From the NCBI GenBank assembly GCA_013368445.1, contig JAACJO010000001.1, positions 1,426,001 through 1,490,000 of the forward strand: DNA of 64,000 bases, given 5' to 3'. The stretch comes from Leucocoprinus leucothites (taxonomy: Eukaryota > Basidiomycota > Agaricomycetes > Agaricales > Agaricaceae). A program made the translations under genes and the position numbers. This document shows positions 23,069 to 33,738 of the stretch, in pieces; position 1 is the stretch's first letter, and the number at the start of each line of letters is the position of its first letter. Under the pieces are notes generated by a model. The model saw only the letters and a program-made list of their open reading frames with translations. It ran no database searches and was not told the origin of the DNA.

Positions 23069-23879
23069 CTAGAAATCCTTCTTCCTGTTGAGCCACCACA
23101 CCCCAACATTCAAATATGTAGCATAACCGAGCCATGCACAATATGGTAGGAGTAGATATGTTGCCTTGGCATTGGTAGGTCGATCCAATAATTTCTTTAA
23201 TTATTTGATTAGATCGATTTCTCGGCGGCAGAGGAGAAGTGAGACAAACCGTCATATAGAAGGTCGTACCCGTCAACAAGACGCTGTCACAGAGGGAGAG
23301 AGCAGTCTGTATCGATTATCAGCTTGTTTTGTGTTTTTCCTCCGTGGATACACCTACGCTTCTCCCTGCAAAGAAAAGGGGACTCCACAAACAATTTAAA
23401 CCGAGCTGACCATAATAGAGAGCCAGGCCAAGTGAAATGTCATTTCTGATTGAACTATGAGCTTAACGGGACTTTATGGAAAACTGATACGCTACGAACC
23501 TATTCGCTGGTATGTCTGTGGCATCCAGGGATTTCACAGCGACGTGGGATGCATATCCCATCGCTTTGGATATTTGAGACCCCTGTCGATTAGGTTTTAT
23601 ACCAGCTGAGTGACGCACCTATGTACAACAAGCTCCATACAAAAGGGAACACTTCACGCGGTGGCCTTCCGGGTGGCGAGTTCAGATTCTAAAAGTATTC
23701 GGTCAGCCATTTGTGCGAGGGACATCTATGTGAAACGGTCGGACATGGTACCAGTTGCTATTCGCTGCCTTGGAGGCTGGGGAGCCGCTTATAAATCCAA
23801 GAGCCAAAGGCAAACCGATGGCAGTTACTGGGTTGCGAGGAATAGCAAGGAGAATGTTGGGGATGTGGATGCCAGCCAT
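23069..23879 (-). CDS. TSPO: TspO/MBR family membrane protein
   Basis: Six exons (23879-23745, 23688-23619, 23563-23500, 23445-23358, 23306-23250, 23194-23069) encode 179 residues, a usual length for eukaryotic TspO. All five introns are 51-56 nt. Family marks include the first segment (AIGLPLALGFISG), WYHNLNSPPGRPP with the conserved loop before segment 2, FPFVWSLLYIAMGYA, LGLALYYGQLGLNCLWSPLFF, and the C-terminal YLLLPYCAWLGYATYLN. Five membrane segments are expected. TspO proteins bind tetrapyrroles and cholesterol-like ligands in outer mitochondrial or other membranes and are linked to stress responses; the substrate here cannot be told. The 3' end faces the Argonaute gene at a distance of 81 bases. 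Confidence 0.92.
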
Positions 23880-24112
23880 GATACAGTATTGGACAGCCAG
23901 CCGTGAGTAAGGTGAATGAAGTTATACTCGGAGGGCAGCAGCCATTGATCCAAGCAATTCGATGACGTCACACTCTTTGCCAAATCGTCGTCATCAACCC
24001 CAGTGGCAATGACACAGGGTCAAATCTGCGGAACCAATCAAGTTTCCTTCCTCATCAAAAACCAAAGTATCAAGAGGAAACGAAATGTCATGTTTATATG
24101 CGAAATACGCTC

Positions 24113-24117
24113 AAAAA
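24113..24117 (-). terminator. RNA polymerase III terminator of the tRNA-Gln gene
   Basis: A run of five T residues on the reverse strand (AAAAA on the forward strand) begins three bases after the tRNA 3' end. This is the usual pol III stop signal. Confidence 0.8.
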
Positions 24118-24120
24118 GAC

Positions 24121-24207
24121 AGGCCCTGCCAGGATTCGAACCTGGGTTTCAAGAATTTTGAGATTTAACCTCAGAATCTTGAGTGATAACCACTACACTA
24201 CAGAGCC
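24121..24207 (-). tRNA. tRNA-Gln (anticodon CUG) with a 15-nt intron
   Basis: The reverse strand folds as a tRNA: a 7-bp acceptor stem (GGCTCTG with CAGGGCC, one G-U pair), a D arm with GTGGTTATCAC, an anticodon stem CAAGA/TCTTG, and a T arm CCAGG-TTCGAAT-CCTGG. The anticodon loop holds T33 followed by CTG, which reads CAG (Gln). A 15-nt intron (24156-24170) follows position 37, the normal place for nuclear tRNA introns, to be removed by the tRNA splicing endonuclease. The B box GGTTCGAATCC is intact. The variable loop is short (4 nt). The gene is transcribed away from HIS4, whose ATG is 148 bases from the tRNA 5' end. Confidence 0.93.
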
Positions 24208-24282
24208 ACATTATCTGCCTCAATTCCTATATTTCTGTTCCTGTCAGAAGATGTCTGCAGACCGGACCGTGCTTCCCCGTTA

Positions 24283-24288
24283 TGACTC
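24283..24288 (+). promoter_or_regulatory. Possible general amino acid control site (Gcn4/CPC1 core)
   Basis: TGACTC lies 67 bases before the HIS4 start codon. TGACTC is the core of the site bound by Gcn4/CpcA-type bZIP factors, which switch on HIS4 in yeast during amino acid starvation. One six-base match can arise by chance, so only its position makes it worth noting. Confidence 0.4.
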
Positions 24289-24354
24289 GATCGTTATCTT
24301 GCACCCAAAGCCAATTGGGCAGTGCAGGTACCTCTTCTCAAATTTCCAGCCAAG

Positions 24355-26998
24355 ATGTCTGGATTCTTGCCCCTTCTAGGTCAGGCAGACAACGCATTGT
24401 TTAATGCACTCAACCGTCTCGGACCAATAATCACCCATCCCCAGTCGTCAACTTCGCTGCACACCCCTGACCATTCGTTCTACTTGGTCGACCAAGAGAC
24501 ATCAGTTACTCCTTCACAAATCGCCGATTGGTTAGATGCTGGTGTAGAGAAAATCATATTGCCACTTTCTCTGGCAACAGATATCGTTAACACCATTCCC
24601 TCAGAGCGGGTCATTCTCCTCTTGGATGTGGGTAGCGTCAGCGCTGTGTCGGACAGAATTCGCAGCGGTGTTTCTGGAGTTGTGCTCAAGACACCAACGG
24701 TGGATGTTGACCTAATCTCATCAGTGTCCAGTTTCTTCTCTGGCTCCTCGATCTACCTTCTCCCTGACCCTGCTGCCTCCCCTTCAATACAAACCCTTCG
24801 TGCCATTTCGAGTGCTGGCGCAACCGTAATCATTCCGACTTCCAGCTTGACCCTTCAGCCTACTTCTAAATCTCAAATTAATGTTGCAGACGCCTTCCTT
24901 TCTATCGTTACCTCCGATCGGCCTGATAACCTATTCCCTACCGTTGTCTCCACTCAGGCTGGTCAAACCCTCGGCCTCGTCTACTCTTCCGTAGAGTCTG
25001 TGCGGGAGAGCATCGCATCTGGTAAAGGGGTCTACCAATCGCGAAAGCATGGACTCTGGCGCAAGGGTGAAACTTCGGGGGCTACCCAAGATATCGTCAG
25101 CATTCGCCTTGATTGCGATTCCGATTGCCTAGAATATCGCGTCATACAACACGGTGCAGGATTTTGTCATCTCAACCGCCTCTCGTGCTTTGGCCCTCTG
25201 AGTGGGTTAACAGCACTGGAGAGTACCCTCAAGGCTCGCCTGGAGAGCGCACCTACTGGCTCATATACCAAGCGTCTATTCGATGACCCTGAATTACTTC
25301 GTTCAAAAATCATGGAGGAAGCCGATGAACTTTGCCGTGCAACTTCCCCGGAGGAAGCTGCTTTCGAGGCAGCTGATCTAATCTATTTTGCATTAACAAA
25401 ATGTGTTGCTGCGGGGGTCAGCGTCGCCGATATAGAGCGCTCACTTGACATGAAGGCAAAGAAGGTCTCCCGAAGACCTGGAAATGCCAAACCCCAATGG
25501 TCAAAGCCTTCAGCACCTGCGCCTGCAACCAGGGACAGAACGGACGATGGCCCTATCCAAATGCGCACGTCTGACCTCACCTCTGTGACACCTGCAGAGC
25601 GTGTGCAGCTGCTTCGTAGACCAGTTCTTAAATCAGAGGAAATGATCACCAAAGTGAAGCCCATCGTCGATCAAGTCCGCCAGAGCGGAGACAAAGCACT
25701 TCTAGAATTGACAGCCAAATTCGACAAGGCACAGCTGGCTTCTACAGTCGTCTTCCCGCCATTTTCTCCCGAATCTATGAAATTAGACGACGAAGTCCGC
25801 AAAGCAATTGACGTCGCTTATGCCAACATTCGCAAATTCCATGAGGCACAAACTAACAACTCCGCGCTAGTCGTGGAGACAATGCCTGGTGTTGTCTGTT
25901 CACGCTTCGCTCGACCCATTGCTCGTGTTGGTCTTTATGTCCCAGGTGGAACAGCCATTCTTCCTTCAACAGCCCTGATGCTTGGTATTCCCGCTCAGGT
26001 TGCTGGTTGCAAGGAGATCGTGTTGGCCACGCCTCCTCGCCCTGATGGAAGTATTTCCCCGGAAGTCATGTATGTTGCCAAACTAGTCGGGGCCACTGCC
26101 ATCTTGAAAGCAGGAGGTGCACAGGCCGTGGCTGCAATGGCGTATGGCACGGAAACATGTCCAAAGGTTGACAAGATCTTTGGCCCGGGGAACCAGTGGG
26201 TCACCGCAGCAAAAATGTTGGTTCAGAACGACACAGATGCGCTCGTGTCCATTGACATGCCCGCAGGTCCATCCGAGGTTTTGGTGAGTTTAAGCTATTC
26301 TCCTTGATCCATCCCTGGACGGGTGGAAACGATCGTGTGCATTAACGCAATCATTTGCCATAGGTTATTGCCGACCACACTGCCAACCCTGCCTTTGTGG
26401 CTGCAGACCTCCTGTCTCAAGCAGAGCATGGAATCGACTCACAGGTCGTCCTTGTTGCGGTAAACCTTACCGCGGATCACTTGGCCTCAATTGAGAAAGA
26501 AGTCGACCAGCAAGCTCATGCTCTGGAACGGGTCGATATCGTGCGTCAATCCGTTTCAAAGAGTCTCATTGTCAAGGCGTCAAATGTAGAGGAGGCGATC
26601 GCATTTTCAAATGACTATGCTCCAGAGCATCTCATCCTCCACCTCGAAAGCGCGAGGGACAAGGTTCCCTTGATCGAAAACGCGGGAAGTGTTTTCGTCG
26701 GTCCTTATACCCCAGAAAGGTACTTACCTTTCTCCATCAAACAAATAGCATTTATTCACACGTTCTTCGCAGCTGTGGCGACTACGCGTCTGGCACAAAC
26801 CACACCCTACCTACCAACGGCTACGCTAGACAATTCAGTGGTGTCAATACGCAATCATACCAAAAACACATTACTTCACAGGAAATCACTGCTTCAGGTC
26901 TTGGAGGTTTAGGACCTGTTGTCGTAACCCTTGCAGATTGTGAAGGGCTGCAAGCACACGCAAATGCTGTCCGTGTCCGTCTGAGTACCTTCCAGTAG
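24355..26998 (+). CDS. HIS4: Trifunctional histidine biosynthesis enzyme HIS4
   Basis: Three exons (24355-26283, 26364-26719, 26773-26998) encode 836 residues. After an N-terminal fungal region, the domains run in the usual fungal order: phosphoribosyl-AMP cyclohydrolase (about residues 225-300; GLWRKGETSG, LDCDSDCLEYRV), phosphoribosyl-ATP pyrophosphohydrolase (about 305-395; SKIMEEADEL, EAADLIYFAL) and histidinol dehydrogenase (about 419-836; ARVGLYVPGG, KIFGPGNQWVTAAK, GPSEVLV, CGDYASGTNHTLPT). The protein carries out steps 2, 3 and the last two oxidations of histidine synthesis. The three catalytic blocks look complete. The start at 24355 (MSGFLPLL) was chosen; an in-frame ATG 33 bases upstream would add 11 residues. 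Compared with its neighbours it has few introns, and the 5' exon is 1.9 kb long. Confidence 0.97.
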
Positions 26999-27155
26999 AG
27001 CATACCATTGCGAGTGCGTAGGGAATACATGGAGCCGGACAAATGAGGTATAGGGGTGTTTATTATAATCAAACAATATCTAGAAAGCCATGTAAATAAA
27101 TGCAACGGAAGACTCTATGAAATATCGTCCCACAACCGACTGCCCCTCAAGATAA

Positions 27156-28587
27156 CTAGTTAGTGCGATAAAGGGCACGTTTTGCGACCTTGACGATCAG
27201 AGGAGTATCAGGGAATGATAGGTTCTCAAGGTTCGTTGCATACTGAGAGTGAGAGAAATGAGCGGTTGTGGTCGAAAAAAAACCGGTTGTAGACTTACAG
27301 GTGTCGGGACATCAGCACCAGTGACACGCTCAACGGGGGCGTCCAGATAATCAAAAGCCTCGCTCTCAACAATTTGAGCGCAGATCTCACTACCAACTCC
27401 AAAAGCAGGGAAGCCACCCTCGACGATGAGAAGCCTGAAGGACCCGTAAGCAAAATACCGTAAACGCACATCAAATACTTGCCTATTGGTCTTCTTCACT
27501 GATTTCTTAATAGTATCGATATCAAGTGGGCGAATACTGCGAAGGTTGATGACTTCGGCTTTGATACCCTCCTTGCTAAGGATATCAGCAGCCTCCATAC
27601 TGTGTGTCACCATTTTGCTATGGGCAACAATCGTAACATCGCTACCTTCCCGTTCGACTTTGGCTTTACCAATAGGGAGAAGGAAGTTGTCCGACATGGC
27701 TTCCTGAGACATGGGGAAAGAGACACCGTACATCATTTCGTTCTCAAGGAAGACGATAGGGTTGGGGTCTCGAATAGCAGCCTATTCTACAATTAAGCAA
27801 ATAATCATCGCGACAGATATTAAAATAGGATGCCCACCTTGAGCAGACCCTTGCAGTCTTCGGCACTCCAGGGACTAATAACTTTGAGGCCAGGAATAGA
27901 ACCATACCAGGCTGCATAATCCTGCGAGTGCTGTGCAGCGACACCAGCGGCAGCACCATTGGGGCCACGGAAAACTACGGGACAAGGGACATTGCCGCCG
28001 GACATGTAATAAGTCTTGCCGGCAGAGTTGACAATTTGATCAATCGCCTGCATGGCGAAGTTGAAGGTCATGAACTCGCAGCTGATGCCAGATGTGAACC
28101 TCCGAATTCAAAGCGGAATTTAACTGCACGTACATGGGGCGAAGTCCCTGGAGGGCAGCTCCGACAGCAATGCCAGCGAAGCCCATCTCGGTGATGGGGG
28201 TATCGACAACACGCTTCTCACCGAACTTGTCCATAAGGCCTTTCGTGACCTAACTGAAGTTGAGAAATTCGGGAAGTGCCAGAAGTACGGGCTCTGTAAT
28301 ACCTTGTATGCACCATTGTACCGTGCAACTTCCTCGCCAAGAATGAAGACTTTCTCGTCCCGAATCATTTCTTCCTCCATGGCCATATTGAGAGCCTCAC
28401 GGACAGTCATCTGGCAAGAATAAATTAGGATAAGGAAGCGAGAGAAGTGAAGCAAACGACTTACCGAGTGTTCTGATTCTGCCGTGGCATAGGTGCGTAT
28501 AGAAGGGAAAACGCGGCGGGAGGCAGCGGAAGTGGAAGCTCTCTGGAAAGCTGGGGCAAGACGAGCGAAGGCCATGCGCGAGACCAT
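27156..28587 (-). CDS. PDB1: Pyruvate dehydrogenase E1 beta subunit, mitochondrial
   Basis: Seven exons (28587-28465, 28410-28303, 28249-28134, 28081-27838, 27781-27483, 27434-27299, 27242-27156) encode 370 residues. The first about 35 residues are rich in Arg, Ser and Ala without acids, as in a mitochondrial targeting peptide. The mature part begins with [14 protein letters not shown], followed by [66 protein letters not shown] and [12 protein letters not shown], all strong family blocks. With the alpha subunit it forms E1, which decarboxylates pyruvate using thiamine diphosphate. Intron 5 (27435-27482) has a GCAAGT donor. The gene is divergent from the SDR gene, with 231 bases between the start codons, and convergent with HIS4. 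Confidence 0.96.
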
Positions 28588-28818
28588 GGTGTTTGGGGCG
28601 GAAGGTGGGGAGAGTAAAGAAAGGTAGAAAATCGAAACCCTGAGTTACTCGACCGACGCGGTGCCAAACAGCGTTTTACATTTTGGGGATCCGTGACTTG
28701 CCATCATCCCGACTGTGACCGGACGTGACAATCCCGTATCACCAATTGGCCACCCCCGGGCCGGAGTAAGTTTGTACTCTGAGTCCTCATACTCATCTCT
28801 TGTTCGTATCAATAACAG

Positions 28819-29817
28819 ATGGCTGCCCAACCGCGCACTGTTCTGGTCACCGGTGCCTCCAAGTGCGCCTCGATCTACACCCCTTGCACTGCTTGATTTA
28901 CTGACTCTGTGATAGAGGTATCGGCCTTGCAGTAATTCGACATCTCCTCAACAAGCTCCATGCAAATGTGGTCGCCATCTCGAGGTCGTCTACCCCCGAA
29001 TTGGAAGCGCTAAGGTCTGAGGCGCTTCTGCACATCAAATGTGACATGTTGGTTCCTGCTATGATTAAATCATCCCGTATTCCCGAATATCTCAAACATC
29101 CTCTAGCACGGATGAGCAAGCCTTCAACTCAGCTGTATCCACCGCGGTGAAAACGTACAGTACCCTTGATGGTGTCGTCCTCAACGCCGGTACCCTTGAT
29201 CCACTATGTCATATTGGAGACAACACGCCTCTTTCTGCCTGGAAGAAACATTTTGATGTCAACTTTTTCTCTCTCGTCACTGCGATAAAGGCTACCCTCC
29301 CATATTTGCGCAAGAGTACAGGTCGCGGAAAAATCGTGTTTGTCAGTTCAGGAGCAGCAGTTGGAGGCACAGCAGCCTGGGGCCCTTATAATGCAAGCAA
29401 AGCGGCAATGAACTCACTTTGCAGGTAATCTCCATCGTTCTTTCGTGCACTGGAATCCTTGTTCAAACCTTTGATTCGTTCCTGTGAGGACACTTGCCAA
29501 CGAGGAAACGGACGTTGTATCGGTCGCATTGAGGCCTGGCATGGTGGATACAGATGTGGGTCCCACTATATCCTCCGAGAGGCAAGGCGCTGAAGCGGTA
29601 GGTTTAGATGCAAGAGACATTGCGACAAATAGGCGCTGCAACCATGTCGAAGATGGATCACGAGAAATTCGTGCGCGTCCATGCCGACGGAAAGCTGGTC
29701 AAGCCAGAGGACTGTGGGCATGTGATTGCAGCTCTCGCCTTGGAGGCCCCGAAGGAGTTGAGTGGTACCTTCGTTAGCTGGGATTCGGAAGAATGCAAGC
29801 CCTTCAGGCGGGTTTGA
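28819..29817 (+). CDS. Short-chain dehydrogenase/reductase
   Basis: Five exons (28819-28862, 28916-29047, 29107-29424, 29489-29555, 29608-29817) encode 256 residues, the usual length of a classical SDR. The N-terminus shows the Rossmann motif TGASKGIG, then CDIT after strand 4, VLNAG, the catalytic Ser in FVSSGA, and the YxxxK pair in YNASK, followed by RPGMVDTD. These are the residues that bind NAD(P) and transfer hydride. The closest types in my memory are fungal sepiapterin-reductase-like/Irc24 SDRs, but the substrate cannot be inferred. It is cytosolic by sequence (no targeting signal). Introns are 52-64 nt. Confidence 0.9.
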
Positions 29818-30096
29818 TGTATCTAGATCATCCAAATGGCGGGCCTATTCAATAGTGTCAAGACGATTCTAAATACCCTCGTGCTGACCGATCAAAGAAG
29901 CCACGGATCGTAAGTCTACTTCCCCTATCCGAATCAGGGTGAACACTTTCCTAAAAAGGACTACCAAGAAATATAAGAATGTAGACGTGCTTTTCGAACT
30001 TCTGGGCATCATCATGGCCAGAAAGTCGTGCGGATTCTCGACACGTGCGAGAGGAAGCTACTGGGTATAAATCTTTTCCTGCGAGTCACTCCCCGC

Positions 30097-31390
30097 ATGG
30101 CTGGCTTCATCGACATCCACCACCACTTCTTCTGCCCAGAACTGAATGCTAGTAAGTCCAGTTTCTCCGCGAAAGCGGGATGGCGGACACCGGAGGAGAA
30201 TTTGCCTTGGACACCAGAGCTGAGCATCAAAACAATGGACTCTACGGGTATCCAGGTTGCCATTCTCTCCTTCCCTGCATTTCCGACTGGTGAAATTAGT
30301 GCAGAGAATAGAGCCCGTGCACGAAGGCGAAACGATTATGTAGCTAGTGTATGTCAAAGATATCCTGACAGATTCGGATTCTTTGCCACGTTACCGTTCT
30401 TGGACGACGTACAAGGTATCACCTTCGTCAATACTTCAGAAGGTCTTCTGAAATATCCTCTCCATCTCCACAGGTGTCCTCGATGAGATCACCTACGCCT
30501 TTGATGTAATCGGAGCTGATGGAATTTCAATTTCTTCTTCTTACGGCGAAGGTGCAGCTTCCAGTGAGTCCTACGTAAGTCGACGATCCTTATCTCTGAC
30601 GAAGTAATCCACGTATAAGCCTATGTCGGCGACGACAAATACGGGGCCATTTGGGCTGAGCTCAATAGGCGGGAAGCCACTGTGTTCCTGCACGGAAACC
30701 AAATGTCTTCTTCCGTACCTGTTCCACATCAGACGTTGGGCCTTCCCGTCTGCGAAGTAGGTCACTCGCACTATTGAGCTCGCAATTGACAAACAAACCT
30801 TTCTTCTCCAAAGGTCCCGAGCGAAACGTTCAAAGCTGCTTCTCACCTTGTTGTAACGGGTTGCAAACGACGGTTTCCCAAAGTGAAGATTATACTTGCC
30901 CATTTGGGTGGTAGTACTCCTTTCCTCGCCTCTCGTGTAGCCATTCTGTCTCGGTACATGGGATGTAAGCTGACCACAGACGAGATGCTTCACGATTTCA
31001 GGACGTTCTATTATGACACGGCGCTAAGCGCTTGGGAACCTAGTATGGCTGCAATGGAGAGCTTTGTTCCTCACACACAGATCGTTTTTGGAACGGATTT
31101 TCCTGGTGAGTCTGCTCCTTAGACGAGCTAGGGTGGTTCCTAATCTTTTTGCCTCGAAAATTTCAATCGTTCGTATCTATACTCTATTGATAGCTGTCAG
31201 CACACAGATGTCGCAATGGTTCACTCGACATCTCGTAAACCATTTTGGTGTGGGACGTGAAAATAATGTAAAGCTGGAGGATATTACACACAACAACGCT
31301 CTGAAGATATTCCCCCGACTAGGTGCGCGTATCTTTGCCGCACAGAAGAGTGGGGCAGACGAGTTTCTTAGAGTTCACTACATGCTTTGA
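30097..31390 (+). CDS. ACMSD-type amidohydrolase (probable nonoxidative decarboxylase)
   Basis: Five exons (30097-30415, 30474-30563, 30620-30756, 30814-31105, 31194-31390) encode 344 residues. The metal-binding HxH is at the N-terminus (FIDIHHHFF), WRTPEENLPWTPELSI follows, then KIILAHLGGS with a metal-binding His and FGTDFP with the conserved Asp. This is the amidohydrolase-2 family that includes aminocarboxymuconate-semialdehyde decarboxylase, gamma-resorcylate decarboxylase and 6-methylsalicylate decarboxylase. The likely reaction is metal-dependent removal of CO2 from an aromatic or related acid; the substrate is unknown. I chose MAGFIDIHHH as start; an in-frame ATG 69 bases upstream is possible. 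No polyketide synthase or other cluster gene lies next to it, so a secondary-metabolite role has no local support. Confidence 0.88.
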
Positions 31391-31640
31391 TTACATATGA
31401 ATTTATGCCCGTTCTACATACACTATAGGAAGACATCATAAAATTACGAGGATCTAAGGGGAAGGGTATACCGAGAAGAAAAGGGAAACATTTAACAATC
31501 AACGAACATTGCAACAAATCTAAGAATGCACAGTTCAAAGGGTGTTCGCTTGTGGGGTATCAACAATGAGATTAGTGAATAATATACTCCGGTCATCCAT
31601 GTCATGACCATTCTGGCTGCAGCGCTTCTTAGCCAAGCGA

Positions 31641-33485
31641 TTAAGAATCTGGTTCTTGTAACCAGCGAAAAATTTCCTCATGACCGGTAGTACCCTTTAA
31701 GAGTGCCTGACCATGACGACCCTGGGGATCATACCAGAGTCCCTTTCTGACACCATGAGAGATAAGGTATTTTTTGATACGCTGAAGACAATTATAAGCC
31801 CCCGGGGGTGGGAAATGTTGATCGGATCTGACCTCAGCGTTCAGAATATCATCCTTTCCACCAAGGAAAAAACGGCTTTTTGAAGGGTCTCTAGCATTCG
31901 GTATCTCCTCAAACCAGAGAGTATTTGAGACCCAGTCAAAGTGGCGTTGCAGAAGATTTGCAACTCCAAGCTCTGAGCCGACAAAGTAACGCATCAAAAG
32001 TTCAAAGCCCTAGTAGAAAGAAGTGCGTCAAGAATCTCGATCAGTACCAAGCACCACCTATCACGCACAGTCATTGCTGGTCTATACATGAATTTGTAAC
32101 AGACATCCCCTTCCCATTGACAGAATGTGACTGGGTCCACGAAACAAGAGCGGGCCAACATATTTGGGTATGCTTTCAGCATCCAGGCATGAACATAGGT
32201 TCCACTGCGAGCTACTTTTGAGCAAAAAGGACCGGCGAGCATGGAAGTTTGACTTACTTGGAGTGACTGAGCATCGTGATGCCACGTCTTTCTTGCAGAA
32301 GGTCTCGGTTGACCTTTTCCCTCTCCTCATCACTGTCAGTGTCCAGTTCTTGATCTCCATCAGTGTCTAGATACGCCCAGCCAAGTTTATCAAGGACTCG
32401 GGCGAGGTTGTCGGCCATCTGATGACGGGTAACAGGCACGAGGAACTGAGGATGGAAGAAATCCTGGCTGATTTGTGGCTGCAGGGGTATCAATATAGGA
32501 CGATCTGTGAATATCCTGAAGAGTTTTGAAATTAGGATATGGTATTGGAGCAGTCCAAGTCCCAGGCCATGAACGAAAACTAGAGGACGGGGACCATGTC
32601 TACGATCCCAGCCCCTGGGTACCCGGAGCAGGTATTCCAAGTTTCCGTGACGTTGAAGCGTGGCACCAAAATTACTGACGTAGCGACGCCTGAGCCAACG
32701 ATTAACCAATCCAATAATAGCATAAAAGGTGATGGGCCGCCAGCAAACGAAGGTCGGATCAATCGTTAAGCGCAAGGGGGTCGTATGAGGATTAGAACCC
32801 TCAGGAAAGTTGGTGCCAGTGCGTTTTTGCAGCAAGGCAAGGGCATCTTCCAAGGCTTCCTTGTGCAGAGAGGGCATTTGCTCACTGGAAGGCATATCCG
32901 CGTTGAACATAGACCAGTAAAGCCATTTCCGCACCTCAAGAGCGCGAATGGACGACCATGGTGCAAGCCTAAACCAGTTCCGTAGGCTGTTACGGAATTC
33001 AATCGCGCGCAGGTCGTGCTTCTCGAGTTGAACGATTGATTCTTCGGGACTACCGGGACGGTTCACGACGAGAGATTCTTCATCCCCCCCATCAACGGGA
33101 AGATTTGCAAGTCCCGTCTTGAGAAGCCGCACATACGCGGTTTTGATCTCAAGAGCGTCTCCCGGACCTGCGGTGGTCGGCGGAGCAATCTGTCGAGCGA
33201 GTTGGACATGATAAACGCTGAAGAAGACCTATGGCGACGCCGTCAGCAGTAGGAAGAGGCATATAAGAACACCCTGACCTCTATAAGAGCAAGCGCAAAG
33301 GCAATTCGACCCCTGAAGGCATAGGACCATATTTTTCCGGTATGCAAGGAGTAAATCACGAAGGCCCATGCGAGAGGAGGAGCCGACCAGAGGGGGAGGA
33401 CAAGGGTGAGGAGGACGACGTAGAAGGAGAGCGTACGCCGACGAGTGGAGGCGGGCAGCTCGGAGATATCGACTACGCCGTCCAT
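31641..33485 (-). CDS. Alpha/beta hydrolase with N-terminal membrane segments
   Basis: Four exons (33485-33279, 33228-32258, 32204-32069, 32009-31641) encode 560 residues. Two hydrophobic stretches lie near the N-terminus (YVVLLTLVLPLWSAPPLAWAFVIY and IAFALALIEVFFSVYHV). The hydrolase core begins near residue 280 with PLVFVHGLGLGLLQYH, the oxyanion-hole type HG motif. A likely nucleophile elbow is SHSNGT; the splice junction of exons 2 and 3 falls inside the Asn codon right after the Ser. A GGKDDIL segment could give the acid and GRHGQALL the His. The protein is therefore probably an active membrane-anchored hydrolase, lipase or esterase, substrate unknown. An acidic insert (DTDGDQELDTDSDEEREK) interrupts the core. 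It is convergent with the amidohydrolase gene and divergent from IDH1. Confidence 0.85.
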
Positions 33486-33738
33486 GAAGGAGACGAGAAA
33501 AGGAGTGAAAGGAGAGGAGAGATTAGAAACCGACCACGGGTCCTTGAGCGTTTGAGCAGGCGACTCGCGTGGAAATGGTAAAAACTGATACCACTTTAGG
33601 AAAGAGCTATATGATCACATGATCGAGTTGTTATCTCTGCACGTGCAAACATTTCCGTTCTTCCGGTGCTCACCAAATTTAACCCTCGCTTTCTTCCGTC
33701 CACACCGTACCTCCCTTTCACTCCGCATAGCGTCCACC

